Shown: piece after piece, positions 6,354 through 13,145 of the stretch | Numbering within the stretch: the stretch's first letter is position 1 | Layout: each line of letters starts with the position of its first letter | Assembly: GCF_039526245.1 (NCBI RefSeq) | Contig: NZ_BAAAIV010000012.1 | Span: 248,001 to 312,000 of the forward strand | DNA length: 64,000 nt | Direction of reading: 5' to 3' | DNA from: Arthrobacter_H rhombi | GTDB lineage: Bacteria > Actinomycetota > Actinomycetes > Actinomycetales > Micrococcaceae | Position numbers and translations under genes: made by a program | Notes under the pieces: generated by a model | Told to the model about the DNA's origin: nothing | Seen by the model: only the letters and a program-made list of their open reading frames with translations | The model's database searches: none

Positions 6354-7945
6354 GCTGACTCCTGGATTCGGTTCGCGGGGGCTCCCACGTAATCCACGTA
6401 ATCCACGGAATGGGATTCTGTGTATTCCGTGGATTCTGTGGCGTGGTTCGGATCGATGAATATGCTTGGGTGCGCCACGAATCGAGGTGATGGCTTCCGC
6501 CCTGCTCCCTCCCGACTCTCAGGCTGGATAGGCAGTACCCATTCGTGTTCTGCCAGCAAGTTCAATTCCTGCTGAATGGTTTCCACGTCGGGGAACACAC
6601 TTCGACTGGCACGCATCATGAGTTCCCGCACGGTGAAGGTGTCCACGCCACCCTTCCGAATGAGTTTCAGGAGGGTCTGCGCCTTGGCGTGGGGGTTCGT
6701 GAAACTCATCATGTAGAAGGCTGCGATGGCATGTTCGATGAAGTACTCGGCCATGGTCGCCGCACAATCCACAGAATCCGCAGAAATGGGCTCCGAAGCT
6801 GGCCGGCCGGATGCCAGGTGGTGGATTCCCGCGAACCGTGCCGTGGTTCCTGCCAGCTTGGATCCCCAGCCGATGAGGCGAGGGCTCCCCAGTTGCCCAT
6901 CGGGCCGCAGATCGGTTTCTACGGCCTCCTGCCAGATGTTGAATCGGTAGGCAGCCTCCGGGCCGAAGGTGAGCACGTCGGGTTCCTGGTTGTCGTACAG
7001 CCTGCCGACGAGTTCCTGCACTCGTTCGTAGTAGGCGGCTGCTACCTCGGTTGGCACGGCAGCCGGGTTGACCTTCCGGTATCCCACGAATGAACCGGGG
7101 ATGGAGTACAGGAAGCGTTCGAGCTCGCCGCGGGATTTCTCGACTGGTTGCCGCCCGATTTCCCGGAGGACCGATGGCTGCACGGTGAGGATGAAGCCCA
7201 GCGTCACCGACGGCAAGGTTTCGGATTCCCGGCCTTTGCGGTCTACCCGCATTTCGTCCCCGGCGTGGCCCTTCAGCAGGATCTCCATGTTCGGCGCGCC
7301 GCTGTACCGGCCGGCGAAGATGTCGAAGATCCCCCCCTCTGCCGAGGCAACGACGATCTTGCCGCCGTTGTCCGCAGCCAAAGACGTCAGTGCTTCGGGT
7401 GTTGCATCGTCGGCCAGGATCCGGGGCAAGGGTGGAACGACGATTTCGTCCGCCTCCCGGCTGGCCTGAAGGTACGCCTCTTCGGTTGCCTTGCCGCCGA
7501 TGACTTGTTTGCGCACCGTTTCGGCCCTGTCCTCGCGGAGCTTCTTTCGCGCTGCCTGCTCGCTGATGTAGGGCCGGGCCTCGCTGATCTTCAAATCCTC
7601 GAAGTCGCGGAGTGGTTTGGTGCAACTGGCGAAGACACTGGATTTACGGTTGCCCGGTTCCATGGCCGCGACCGTGTATAGGTTCAGTGGTTCTATCCAG
7701 CCGGGGGTGGGTTCGATGACGGCTTTGCCTCCGACGCACGCGGCCATGATTCCGAGCGTGACGGTAGCGACCATGTCCACCGGAGTCTGCGTTGCCTCGG
7801 CAGTCGCCAGGACATAGTCCTTCCACCACTTGGGCAGGTCATTTGCCGGGAACGATGGAGGGCGGGGCGCGGATTGCAACGGAGCTGGCGTAATGCTCTC
7901 GGCTGCTACGCGTGCTTCGAGGACGTTGTCGTACTGGTAATCCAC
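6350..7945 (-). CDS. DUF3987 (YfjI-like) replication-type ATPase
   Basis: 531 aa from GTG 7945, with AAGG about 9 nt upstream and the previous stop directly before it. The N-terminal domain has the DUF3987 pattern: FPANDLPKWWKDYV, an AACVGG segment, then a Walker-A-like EPGNRKSS at residues 96-103. The centre carries ILADDATPEALTSLAADNGG, ASAEGGIFDIFAGRY and ILLKGHAGDEMRVDRKGR, typical of this family, which is found in phages and satellites as a helicase/primase-like replication protein. The C-terminus looks winged-helix-like (ELMMRASRSVFPDVETIQQEL). It replaces the pri-rep gene of better-known phage-inducible islands. Its 3' end encodes the iteron-like array at 6387-6441. The replication role is inferred from family and context. 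Confidence 0.75.
   Translation of the reverse strand: MDYQYDNVLEARVAAESITPAPLQSAPRPPSFPANDLPKWWKDYVLATAEATQTPVDMVATVTLGIMAACVGGKAVIEPTPGWIEPLNLYTVAAMEPGNRKSSVFASCTKPLRDFEDLKISEARPYISEQAARKKLREDRAETVRKQVIGGKATEEAYLQASREADEIVVPPLPRILADDATPEALTSLAADNGGKIVVASAEGGIFDIFAGRYSGAPNMEILLKGHAGDEMRVDRKGRESETLPSVTLGFILTVQPSVLREIGRQPVEKSRGELERFLYSIPGSFVGYRKVNPAAVPTEVAAAYYERVQELVGRLYDNQEPDVLTFGPEAAYRFNIWQEAVETDLRPDGQLGSPRLIGWGSKLAGTTARFAGIHHLASGRPASEPISADSVDCAATMAEYFIEHAIAAFYMMSFTNPHAKAQTLLKLIRKGGVDTFTVRELMMRASRSVFPDVETIQQELNLLAEHEWVLPIQPESREGAGRKPSPRFVAHPSIFIDPNHATESTEYTESHSVDYVDYVGAPANRIQESA
6387..6441. repeat. Iteron-like cluster B (3+3 inverted 9-bp units)
   Basis: Three units on the plus strand (CACGTAATC at 6387 and 6396, CACGGAATG at 6405), one spacer base, then three units in the opposite sense (GATTCTGTG at 6415, TATTCCGTG at 6424, GATTCTGTG at 6433). 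Together they form a 55-bp dyad built of nonamers, inside the 3' end of the DUF3987 gene. It is a candidate replication origin or Rep binding site. Confidence 0.68.
6761..6787 (+). repeat. Iteron-like cluster C (three 9-bp units)
   Basis: CGCACAATC (6761), CACAGAATC (6770) and the degenerate CGCAGAAAT (6779) in tandem. The orientation is opposite to cluster A, so the encoded peptide differs (ADSVDC versus TEST) while the DNA unit is kept. Confidence 0.58.
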
Positions 7946-8227
7946 TTAGGATGCCTTTCTACAGGGTGGGTCCGCGAGTCCGTAGCGGGCTCGGTGCCGC
8001 GCTACGTCGATGAACTCGCGAGTTCCCTTGACAGAGGTTTGGATTTCCTTTTGCTGGAGTTCCTGTGCGCGGATGATGCGTGCCAGTCGCTCGTGGTCTA
8101 TGGACTTGGCTAAGCCCGTTTGATACCCCCATAGGAAGAGCTCCCATGCATCCGGGTGGGTGCGTAGGAGCTCTTCGAGTCGTTCGTAGTGGGGGTCTGG
8201 GCCTGCGTGCGGGGGCAGCGGGTCCAT
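7946..8227 (-). CDS. Hypothetical 93-aa protein upstream of the replication gene
   Basis: ATG 8227, GGAG about 11 nt upstream. The sequence is MDPLPPHAGPDPHYERLEEL, then LRTHPDAWELFLWGYQTG, then a helical DHERLARIIRAQELQQKEIQ. No domain is recognised. Its TAA directly abuts the GTG of the DUF3987 gene, so it is in the same operon and probably the same module. Confidence 0.65.
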   Translation of the reverse strand: MDPLPPHAGPDPHYERLEELLRTHPDAWELFLWGYQTGLAKSIDHERLARIIRAQELQQKEIQTSVKGTREFIDVARHRARYGLADPPCRKAS

Positions 8228-8233
8228 GGTGGG

Positions 8234-8314
8234 TTACTCCGGGTCGGCCTCGAAGATGAGACGCCATGCCCAGATGCCGGCGACGACCGTGAGGGCCACG
8301 TGGAGGGCGATCAC
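8234..8314 (-). CDS. 26-aa predicted membrane microprotein
   Basis: GTG at 8314 to TAA at 8234-8236. The GTG overlaps the TGA of the preceding gene (GTGA), and AGGGA lies 5 nt upstream. The sequence IALHVALTVVAGIWAWRLIF is one hydrophobic helix followed by EADPE. It fills the only gap in an otherwise tightly packed operon. Short length keeps confidence moderate. Confidence 0.45.
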   Translation of the reverse strand: MIALHVALTVVAGIWAWRLIFEADPE

Positions 8315-8607
8315 TTTGATCCCTGCATTTCGTAGATGGCACGGATGACGCCGCCGGCCTCCACATCGCGGTCCTCGGCCCACTGGGCGACCTGTGTGAT
8401 GGTCATGTCCATGAAAGCCGCAGCAGTAACTCCCGAAGCCTGGATGGCTGCGGCAGCCGAGCCATCCTCCAAGGTCCGGGCGCGGGCGATAAGTTCATCC
8501 GCTTCCTGCCGGAGGGAGAAGGCGCGGTATCGGGCGGTGCCGAGCTCTCCCGTGCCCTTGTGGGTCACGCGTGTACCTGCGGCGAGGTTGTTGGTAGGCT
8601 GTTGCAT
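8311..8607 (-). CDS. Hypothetical 98-aa protein
   Basis: ATG 8607 (MQQPTNNLAAGTRVTHKGTG) with AAAGGC about 10 nt upstream; upstream in-frame sequence is Pro-rich noise. The N-terminus looks like a small beta strand pair, followed by a long helix (FSLRQEADELIARARTLEDG) and DMTITQVAQWAEDRDVEAGG. Unknown family; part of the minus-strand early unit. Confidence 0.6.
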   Translation of the reverse strand: MQQPTNNLAAGTRVTHKGTGELGTARYRAFSLRQEADELIARARTLEDGSAAAAIQASGVTAAAFMDMTITQVAQWAEDRDVEAGGVIRAIYEMQGSK

Positions 8608-8620
8608 GATGATCTGCCTT

Positions 8621-8935
8621 TCAAAGGGCGGGTTGGACGGTCTCGGAAAACTGTTTGGCGACGGTTCCGGGGCCGTTTTTCTTGTTTGAGTGGCGAAGGG
8701 AAGTTCTTCCAGCGTCCACATTTGTTGCTACCGACTCTCCGACTGGATCGGAGTAGGTGATGTAGCGGGTCAGATCCTCATCCAGCATCCGGGCCTGTCG
8801 CTTGTGCAGCTTCAGGGCGAGTCGCTGGGTCTTGGACCTGCTCATCGGGATCTGTCGTTCGGCTGTGAATTCAGTGATGCGGCGCTCGTAGCCGGTGAGG
8901 GTGATTGTGGGCATCACAAACTTTCTTGGTGTCAT
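8621..8935 (-). CDS. Basic hypothetical protein
   Basis: Up to 104 aa. Two candidate ATGs exist (8935, and 8914 giving MPTITLTGYERRITEFTAE); neither has a strong ribosome-binding site, so the start is unsettled. It is rich in Arg/Lys (SRSKTQRLALKLHKRQARML), suggesting nucleic-acid contact. It lies 39 nt after the excisionase-like gene and reads the same way. Confidence 0.55.
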   Translation of the reverse strand: MTPRKFVMPTITLTGYERRITEFTAERQIPMSRSKTQRLALKLHKRQARMLDEDLTRYITYSDPVGESVATNVDAGRTSLRHSNKKNGPGTVAKQFSETVQPAL

Positions 8936-8974
8936 CGTCCGTGGCGTACCTCGGAGCGGTTGGGGCGAGCGGTT

Positions 8975-9172
8975 CTAGCTGGCCTGGCCGGCTTCGAACG
9001 CCTGGTTGATCCACTTGTCCAGGTCCTCGCGGCGGTACATGACCTTGCCGCCGATCTTGGCCGACTTCGGGCCGGTGCCCTTGTGCCGGTAGAACCGGAG
9101 CGTGTTCACCGGGATACGGGTTTCCTCGGAAACCTCGTCCATCGTCATCAGGCGGTGCATGGCGACTTGCAT
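8975..9172 (-). CDS. AlpA / excisionase-like helix-turn-helix protein
   Basis: 65 aa. ATG 9172 is chosen because GGAGG lies 5 nt upstream; the ATG pair at 9184/9187 would place that site inside the gene. It is a single MerR-like HTH_17 domain: MTMDEVSEETRIPVNTLRFY, then RHKGTGPKSAKIGGKVMYRR, then EDLDKWINQ. Such proteins direct excision with a tyrosine integrase and, in islands, often activate the integrase or early promoter. It is the first gene of the minus-strand unit, divergent from the regulator. Confidence 0.8.
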   Translation of the reverse strand: MQVAMHRLMTMDEVSEETRIPVNTLRFYRHKGTGPKSAKIGGKVMYRREDLDKWINQAFEAGQAS

Positions 9173-9269
9173 TCTGTCCTCCATCATTTTTGTGGGTTTA
9201 GTCCACTTTTTTGGTGATGCTTCGAGATTACCACATTGGTGATGGATCGCAACTCTTTTTTGTGGAAGA
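9173..9269. promoter_or_regulatory. Divergent control region of the island
   Basis: The A/T-rich gap between the excisionase-like gene (minus) and the regulator (plus). It contains an imperfect 17-bp palindrome at 9227-9243 (ATTACCA, CAT, TGGTGAT; one mismatch) and a further half-site TGGTGAT at 9212-9218. These are candidate operators for the adjacent XRE-type regulator. Promoter hexamers are not clear enough to assign. Confidence 0.5.
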
Positions 9270-9878
9270 ATGCTGAGTATGGCCGATAAGAGCGAACCTA
9301 GTATTGAATCCCGTGTAATTGAGAGCGTTATCGCCCTGCGTGAAGAGCGGGGCTGGACTCAGTCCGAACTTGCTCGCCGTATGGCCGAGTTTGGCTGGCC
9401 AAAGTACACGCAGATGACGGTTTCTAGGACAGAGAAGGGGGAGCGTCCGGTCAGGCTGAATGAAGCCGAGGCGCTAGCAGAGGTTTTCGGCGTGGAAATG
9501 TACGCGCTATGGCTTCCCAGATCCGTGCGGGAGTATGAAGTAGCTTCCAAGCGGGCGGAGTCCCTGTCCGAAGAGTTGAACTCGCTTATCGGCAAGTATC
9601 TGGCGGCCCAGGAAGAGCTGGCCTATCGAGCGGACCACGCCGAACTGGCCGAAGATGAGATTTCCTATGTGGCAGCACAGCTTGTCCTAACGCCCGAGAG
9701 GTTGGTGGAACAGGTGAAACTGGAGCGTAAGCAAAACAAGGAAGCCGTCGTTGCCCGAATTGGGCGACCGCTTGCTGAACGCGAGGTGGCGGCCGAAGAT
9801 GCATTCTGGTCCTCGCCGGATCGGAAGCTGCATGATTTGTTTGAGGCGCTAAATGGCATCGATCCAGAAGCGTCCTGA
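9270..9878 (+). CDS. XRE-family transcriptional regulator (island master repressor candidate)
   Basis: 202 aa from ATG 9270; a second ATG at 9279 is possible. An N-terminal XRE helix-turn-helix spans about residues 20-85: VIALREERGWTQSELARRMA, a recognition helix, then KGERPVRLNEAEALAEVFGV. A long helical, coiled-coil-like C-terminal part follows (ESLSEELNSLIGKYLAAQEE), probably for dimerisation. It diverges from the excisionase-like gene and overlaps the integrase by 26 nt, so the two are co-transcribed. By position it corresponds to the Stl/CI-like repressor of satellites and phages, and the palindromes upstream are its likely operators. No peptidase (LexA-like) motif was seen. Confidence 0.78.
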   Translation: MLSMADKSEPSIESRVIESVIALREERGWTQSELARRMAEFGWPKYTQMTVSRTEKGERPVRLNEAEALAEVFGVEMYALWLPRSVREYEVASKRAESLSEELNSLIGKYLAAQEELAYRADHAELAEDEISYVAAQLVLTPERLVEQVKLERKQNKEAVVARIGRPLAEREVAAEDAFWSSPDRKLHDLFEALNGIDPEAS

Positions 9879-10941
9879 CGGGGCGTGGCGCGCCCGCTAC
9901 CGCGACGCGGCTGGCAAGGAGCACTCCCGGCACTTCGCCCGGAAGATCGACGCCCAAAAGTGGCTGGATGAGGTTATTGCATCCGTAGTCCGGGGCGACT
10001 ACCTGGACCCGCGGAATGCGAAGACGACGATAGGGGAGTGGGCTGACTCCTGGCTCAAGGGATATGAGCAGAACAGGACATCGACGGTACGCCAAGCTCG
10101 GTCGCATCTGAAGCACATCCGGGAGGCGTTCGGCGGCCGACCCTTGGCGTCTGTACGCCCGTCTGAGGTCAAGGCTTGGACTGTGCGGCTCAAGGAGTCG
10201 GGACTAGCTGATTCCACGGTTTATGCGCTTCACAGCCGCCTGGGCCAGCTCTACGCCGACGCAGTCCACGATGGGCTTGTGGCCCGCTCCCCGGTCAGCC
10301 GGAAGACCTCGCCAAAGGGCGGCAAGCAACGGCCATACGTCGCCACCACGGCTCAGGTCTGGGCGCTTCACGATGCGATGCCGGAAGGTTTGCGTCCGGC
10401 TATCCTGCTGGCGGCGTTCGCCGGGCTACGAGTTGCCGAAGCCGTCGCGCTGCGGGTAGAGGACGTGGACTTCATGCGCGGCGTCATATCGCCCGTCTTC
10501 CAGTACCCGGCTGACCCCTTGAAGACGGAAGCCTCCAGGACACCGATCCCCATATCCACGGATCTCGCGGTGGAGTTGAACAGAATGCCGGCAAAGTTCG
10601 ACAGTGACACCATAGTCACCACCGAGTGGGGCCGGGCCATAGCTCCGTACACATTGGAGACGCGTTTTCGGGAAGTGCGGGCAACTGTCGAAGGCCTGCC
10701 GGAAGGGTTCAGGTATCACGACCTCCGGCACTATTACGCCTCGCTCCTCATAGCATCGGGGCTGGACGTGAAAGTCGTGCAACGCTGCCTCCGGCACTCG
10801 TCAGCGAAGACGACCCTGGACACTTACGGGCATATGTTCCCGGATAAAGAAGAATCCGCACGCGCCGCCGTCACCGAAGTGTTGGCAGCCCGTGCGGACT
10901 CTGTGCGGACTAAACCGGATTCAGCCGCGGGATCTGGCTAG
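9853..10941 (+). CDS. int: Tyrosine recombinase / integrase
   Basis: 362 aa beginning MASIQKRPDGAWRARYRDAA. It has an N-terminal arm-binding domain (residues about 1-55), a SAM-like core-binding domain (about 60-150) and a catalytic domain. The tetrad is visible as R in AGLRVAEAVAL, H-x-x-R in YHDLRHYYAS, H in CLRHSSAKTT and the nucleophile Y in LDTYGHMF. It integrates the element at the glnA 3' end. The gene is cotranslated with the regulator (26-nt overlap), and its TAG stop (10939-10941) lies in the attR core, sharing CTAG with the glnA stop on the other strand. Confidence 0.93.
   Translation: MASIQKRPDGAWRARYRDAAGKEHSRHFARKIDAQKWLDEVIASVVRGDYLDPRNAKTTIGEWADSWLKGYEQNRTSTVRQARSHLKHIREAFGGRPLASVRPSEVKAWTVRLKESGLADSTVYALHSRLGQLYADAVHDGLVARSPVSRKTSPKGGKQRPYVATTAQVWALHDAMPEGLRPAILLAAFAGLRVAEAVALRVEDVDFMRGVISPVFQYPADPLKTEASRTPIPISTDLAVELNRMPAKFDSDTIVTTEWGRAIAPYTLETRFREVRATVEGLPEGFRYHDLRHYYASLLIASGLDVKVVQRCLRHSSAKTTLDTYGHMFPDKEESARAAVTEVLAARADSVRTKPDSAAGSG
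10893..10911 (+). repeat. Right arm-type integrase sites
   Basis: TGCGGACT at 10893-10900 and 10904-10911, 11 bp apart, within the last codons of int and 26 bp before the attR core. Same octamer, spacing and orientation as at 1718-1736. Confidence 0.62.
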
Positions 10942-10961
10942 CAACCGTAGTAGAGCTCGAA
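10938..10961. repeat. attR core (element-supplied glnA 3' end)
   Basis: The 24-bp partner of 1588-1611 with one silent difference. It completes glnA with an identical peptide (FELYYGC), so integration leaves glutamine synthetase unchanged. The first four bases, CTAG, provide stop codons for int (plus) and glnA (minus). Confidence 0.88.
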
Positions 10962-12362
10962 CTCGTACGGGTTCGGGCGCAGCGAGAGCGGCTTGATCTC
11001 GTTCTCACGCTTGAAGTCGACCCAGGTGCGGATCAGGTCCTCGGTGAAGACGTCGCCGGCAAGGAGGAACTCGTAGTCCTCTTCCAGGGCGACCAGGGCT
11101 TCCTCCAGGGACCCCGGGGCCACCTGGATGTCCTTGGCCTCTTCGGCCGGGAGCTCGTAGAGGTCCTTGTCGATCGGGTCCGCCGGCTCGATGCGGTTGC
11201 GGATGCCATCCAGGCCGGCCATCAGCTGTGCGGCGAAGGCCAGGTACGGGTTGCCGGAGGCATCCGGGGCGCGGAACTCGATGCGCTTGGCCTTCGGGTT
11301 CGAACCGGTGATCGGGATGCGGATGCCGGCCGAGCGGTTGCCCTGCGAGTACACCATGTTGACCGGGGCCTCAAAGCCCTTGACCAGGCGCTTGTAGGAG
11401 TTCACGGTCGGGTTGGTGAACGCGAGGACTGCCGATGCGTGCTTGAGCAGCCCGCCGATGTACCAGCGTGCGACGTCGGACAGTCCGGCGTAGCCCTTCT
11501 CGTCGTAGAACAACGGCACGCCGTCGGTCCACAGCGACTGGTGGCAGTGCATGCCCGAACCGTTGTCACCGAAAATGGGCTTCGGCATGAAGGTAGCCGA
11601 CTTGCCCCAGGCATCGGCCAGGTTCTTGACGATGTACTTGAACTTCAGGATGTCATCGGCCGAGTGGGTCAACGTGTTGAACTTGTAGTTGATCTCCGCC
11701 TGGCCCGCCGCACCCACTTCGTGGTGCGAGCGCTCGACCTCGAGGCCAGCGGCCTCGAGTTCCAGGCAGATCGCGTCACGTAGGTCGGCCTGCTTGTCGG
11801 TCGGCGCGACCGGGAAGTAACCACCCTTGTACGGGGTCTTGTAGGCCTGGTTGCCACCCTCTTCCTTCTTGCCGGTGTTCCACGGCGCCTCGACGGAATC
11901 GATCTTGTAGAAGGAGCCCTGGGGCTTCGACTCCCACTGCATGTTGTCGAAGATGAAGAATTCGGCCTCGGGGGCGAAGAAGGCGGTGTCGGCGATGCCG
12001 GTCGACGCCAGGTACGCCTCGGCCCGTTCGGCCACGCCTCGCGGATCGCGGTGGTACGGCTCGCCCGTGCGCGGGTTCACGATCGAGAAGTTGAAGGCCA
12101 GCGTCTTTTCAACGCGGAAGGGATCGAGGAAACCGGAGGTGACGTCCGGGATCAACTGCATGTCTGAATCGGCAATGCCCTGGAAGCCCTTGATCGAGGA
12201 CGCGTCGAACAGCTGCCCGTTGACGAAGAAGTCGGCGTCGACCGTCTTCGCGGGGACGTTGAAGTGCTGCTGCACCCCCGGAAGGTCCGTGAATCGGATA
12301 TCGACGAATTTCACGTCTTCGTCGGCAATGTACTGGAGGACTTCGTCCGGGTTCTTGAACAT
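10938..12362 (-). CDS. glnA: Type I glutamine synthetase
   Basis: 474 aa, full length for GSI-beta. ATP, glutamate and ammonium give glutamine in the cytoplasm as a dodecamer. The N-terminal beta-grasp domain (VDIRFTDLPGVQQHFNVPA) and the catalytic signature stretches FFAPEAEFFIFD, GDNGSGMHCHQSLW and KGFEAPVNMVYSQGNRSAGI are present. Tyr402 in DLYELPAEE is the adenylylation site of the GlnE-regulated class. The start at ATG 12362 has AGGAGC 10 nt upstream. A four-element GlnR box lies upstream (12459-12496). The last 24 bp including the stop were supplied by the integrated island, which also separates the gene from its old terminator at 1535-1568. Confidence 0.97.
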   Translation of the reverse strand: MFKNPDEVLQYIADEDVKFVDIRFTDLPGVQQHFNVPAKTVDADFFVNGQLFDASSIKGFQGIADSDMQLIPDVTSGFLDPFRVEKTLAFNFSIVNPRTGEPYHRDPRGVAERAEAYLASTGIADTAFFAPEAEFFIFDNMQWESKPQGSFYKIDSVEAPWNTGKKEEGGNQAYKTPYKGGYFPVAPTDKQADLRDAICLELEAAGLEVERSHHEVGAAGQAEINYKFNTLTHSADDILKFKYIVKNLADAWGKSATFMPKPIFGDNGSGMHCHQSLWTDGVPLFYDEKGYAGLSDVARWYIGGLLKHASAVLAFTNPTVNSYKRLVKGFEAPVNMVYSQGNRSAGIRIPITGSNPKAKRIEFRAPDASGNPYLAFAAQLMAGLDGIRNRIEPADPIDKDLYELPAEEAKDIQVAPGSLEEALVALEEDYEFLLAGDVFTEDLIRTWVDFKRENEIKPLSLRPNPYEFELYYGC

Positions 12363-12458
12363 CTGCTACTGCTCCTAAGAGATCTGCTCAGGCCAGGGAA
12401 GCACGCGGCTTTTGCACGTGTCGGCCCCTCGCTGTTACCTCTACCCTAGCGAATTCTG

Positions 12459-12496
12459 GTTTCTCGACAGTGACGCATGTGTTTCGGTGACGTTAC
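12459..12496 (-). promoter_or_regulatory. GlnR box upstream of glnA
   Basis: On the minus strand the order is GTAAC, 6 nt, GAAAC, 6 nt, GTCAC, 6 nt, GAAAC. This matches the actinobacterial GlnR consensus gTnAC-n6-GaAAC repeated twice with the expected spacing. It lies 97 bp upstream of the glnA start. It predicts nitrogen-dependent control of glnA by GlnR; the glnR gene is not in this window. Confidence 0.78.
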
Positions 12497-12635
12497 ACGG
12501 CGCCCCCGAGGGTGACGATCAGCAGGGCACGGATCCGGGTTTCCGATGCTGGCGTTTCCCCGGGTGGAGCTTGTCGGAGCGTGTTCCCGGGCACGACGCC
12601 GGTGCACCGCCACCGCGCCACGGTAGGCTGGAGGG

Positions 12636-13070
12636 GTGGAAAGAAAAGACGTCAGTTCGTGGCTCGAAGGCCCGCCGCAGCTCAATCCCGAGGCCTGGCC
12701 AGGCCAGCGGCTCGGTCGGCCGGAGTCCGGTCCCGGCTCGGTGGCCCGCATCGGACGACGCGTCGGCGCCTTGTGCATCGATTGGGCCTTGGCCATGATC
12801 CCGTCCTTCATCTTCTTCAATGGCAGTTCCCTGGCGAACCTGACGTTCTTCGCGGCCATGCAGATCCTCTTCGTCGGCGTGACCGGCCACTCCATCGGCC
12901 ATCGCATCCTGGGGATGCAGGTCCAGGGGATGGACGGTTCCGCCATCCGACCGCTGCAGGGCCTGATCCGCGGAATCCTTGTCTGCCTGGTCATTCCGCC
13001 CCTGGTGACCGATCCGGATCAGCGCGGACTGCATGACCGGGCGATCAAGGCGATCCTCGTGCGTATTTGA
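12636..13070 (+). CDS. RDD-family membrane protein
   Basis: 144 aa from GTG 12636 (ERKDVSSWLEGPPQL). The RDD domain begins with the Arg of ARIGRRVGALCIDWALAMIP (Arg and Asp of the family name), followed by a second hydrophobic segment (NLTFFAAMQILFVGVTGHS) and a third (LIRGILVCLVIPPLV). This form next to glnA/lipA is common in Micrococcaceae. Function is unknown; transport or stress tolerance has been suggested for the family. A ribosome-binding-like GGAGG is only about 1 nt from the start, so initiation may be leaderless or atypical. Confidence 0.85.
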   Translation: MERKDVSSWLEGPPQLNPEAWPGQRLGRPESGPGSVARIGRRVGALCIDWALAMIPSFIFFNGSSLANLTFFAAMQILFVGVTGHSIGHRILGMQVQGMDGSAIRPLQGLIRGILVCLVIPPLVTDPDQRGLHDRAIKAILVRI

Positions 13071-13095
13071 GCCCGGGCCCCTGTCTCTGCAACAA

Positions 13096-13133
13096 AAAAG
13101 TGCCGGTTCCCCCGCGGGGGAACCGGCACTTTT
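13096..13133. terminator. Bidirectional terminator
   Basis: An 18-bp perfect stem with A-run and T-run ends (13096-13113 with 13116-13133, centre GC) between the convergent RDD and DUF4191 genes. Confidence 0.9.
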
Positions 13134-13145
13134 CGTGGATACCGT

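Larger units (their letters stand above)
1588..10961. mobile_element. PICI-like phage satellite integrated in the 3' end of glnA
   Basis: The element is bounded by 24-bp att repeats. From the right end inward come a tyrosine integrase and XRE-type regulator on the plus strand. Divergently on the minus strand lie an AlpA/excisionase-like protein, small genes, a DUF3987 replication-type ATPase with iteron-like repeats, more small overlapping genes, a 296-aa unknown protein, a small-terminase-like gene and a 78-aa partner. Two cargo genes sit next to attL. No capsid, portal, large terminase, tail, lysis or conjugation gene is present. Integrase/regulator facing xis/replication/terS is the module order known for phage-inducible chromosomal islands. 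The genes are intact, tightly packed and often share stop/start bases, which argues against a decayed prophage. Its status as a satellite, and whether it can be mobilised, are inference. Confidence 0.8.

Noticed and set aside
5925..6787. Short repeats as a CRISPR array
   Set aside because: Units are 9 bp, tandem without spacers, partly inverted, and there are no cas genes.
1588..10961. The element as a decayed prophage
   Set aside because: All island genes appear intact and tightly coupled, with matched att repeats and arm sites and no broken phage structural genes. Decay cannot be fully excluded without relatives.
10900..11000. A tRNA gene as integration target
   Set aside because: No cloverleaf-compatible sequence is present at either att core; the repeat is the glnA coding end.
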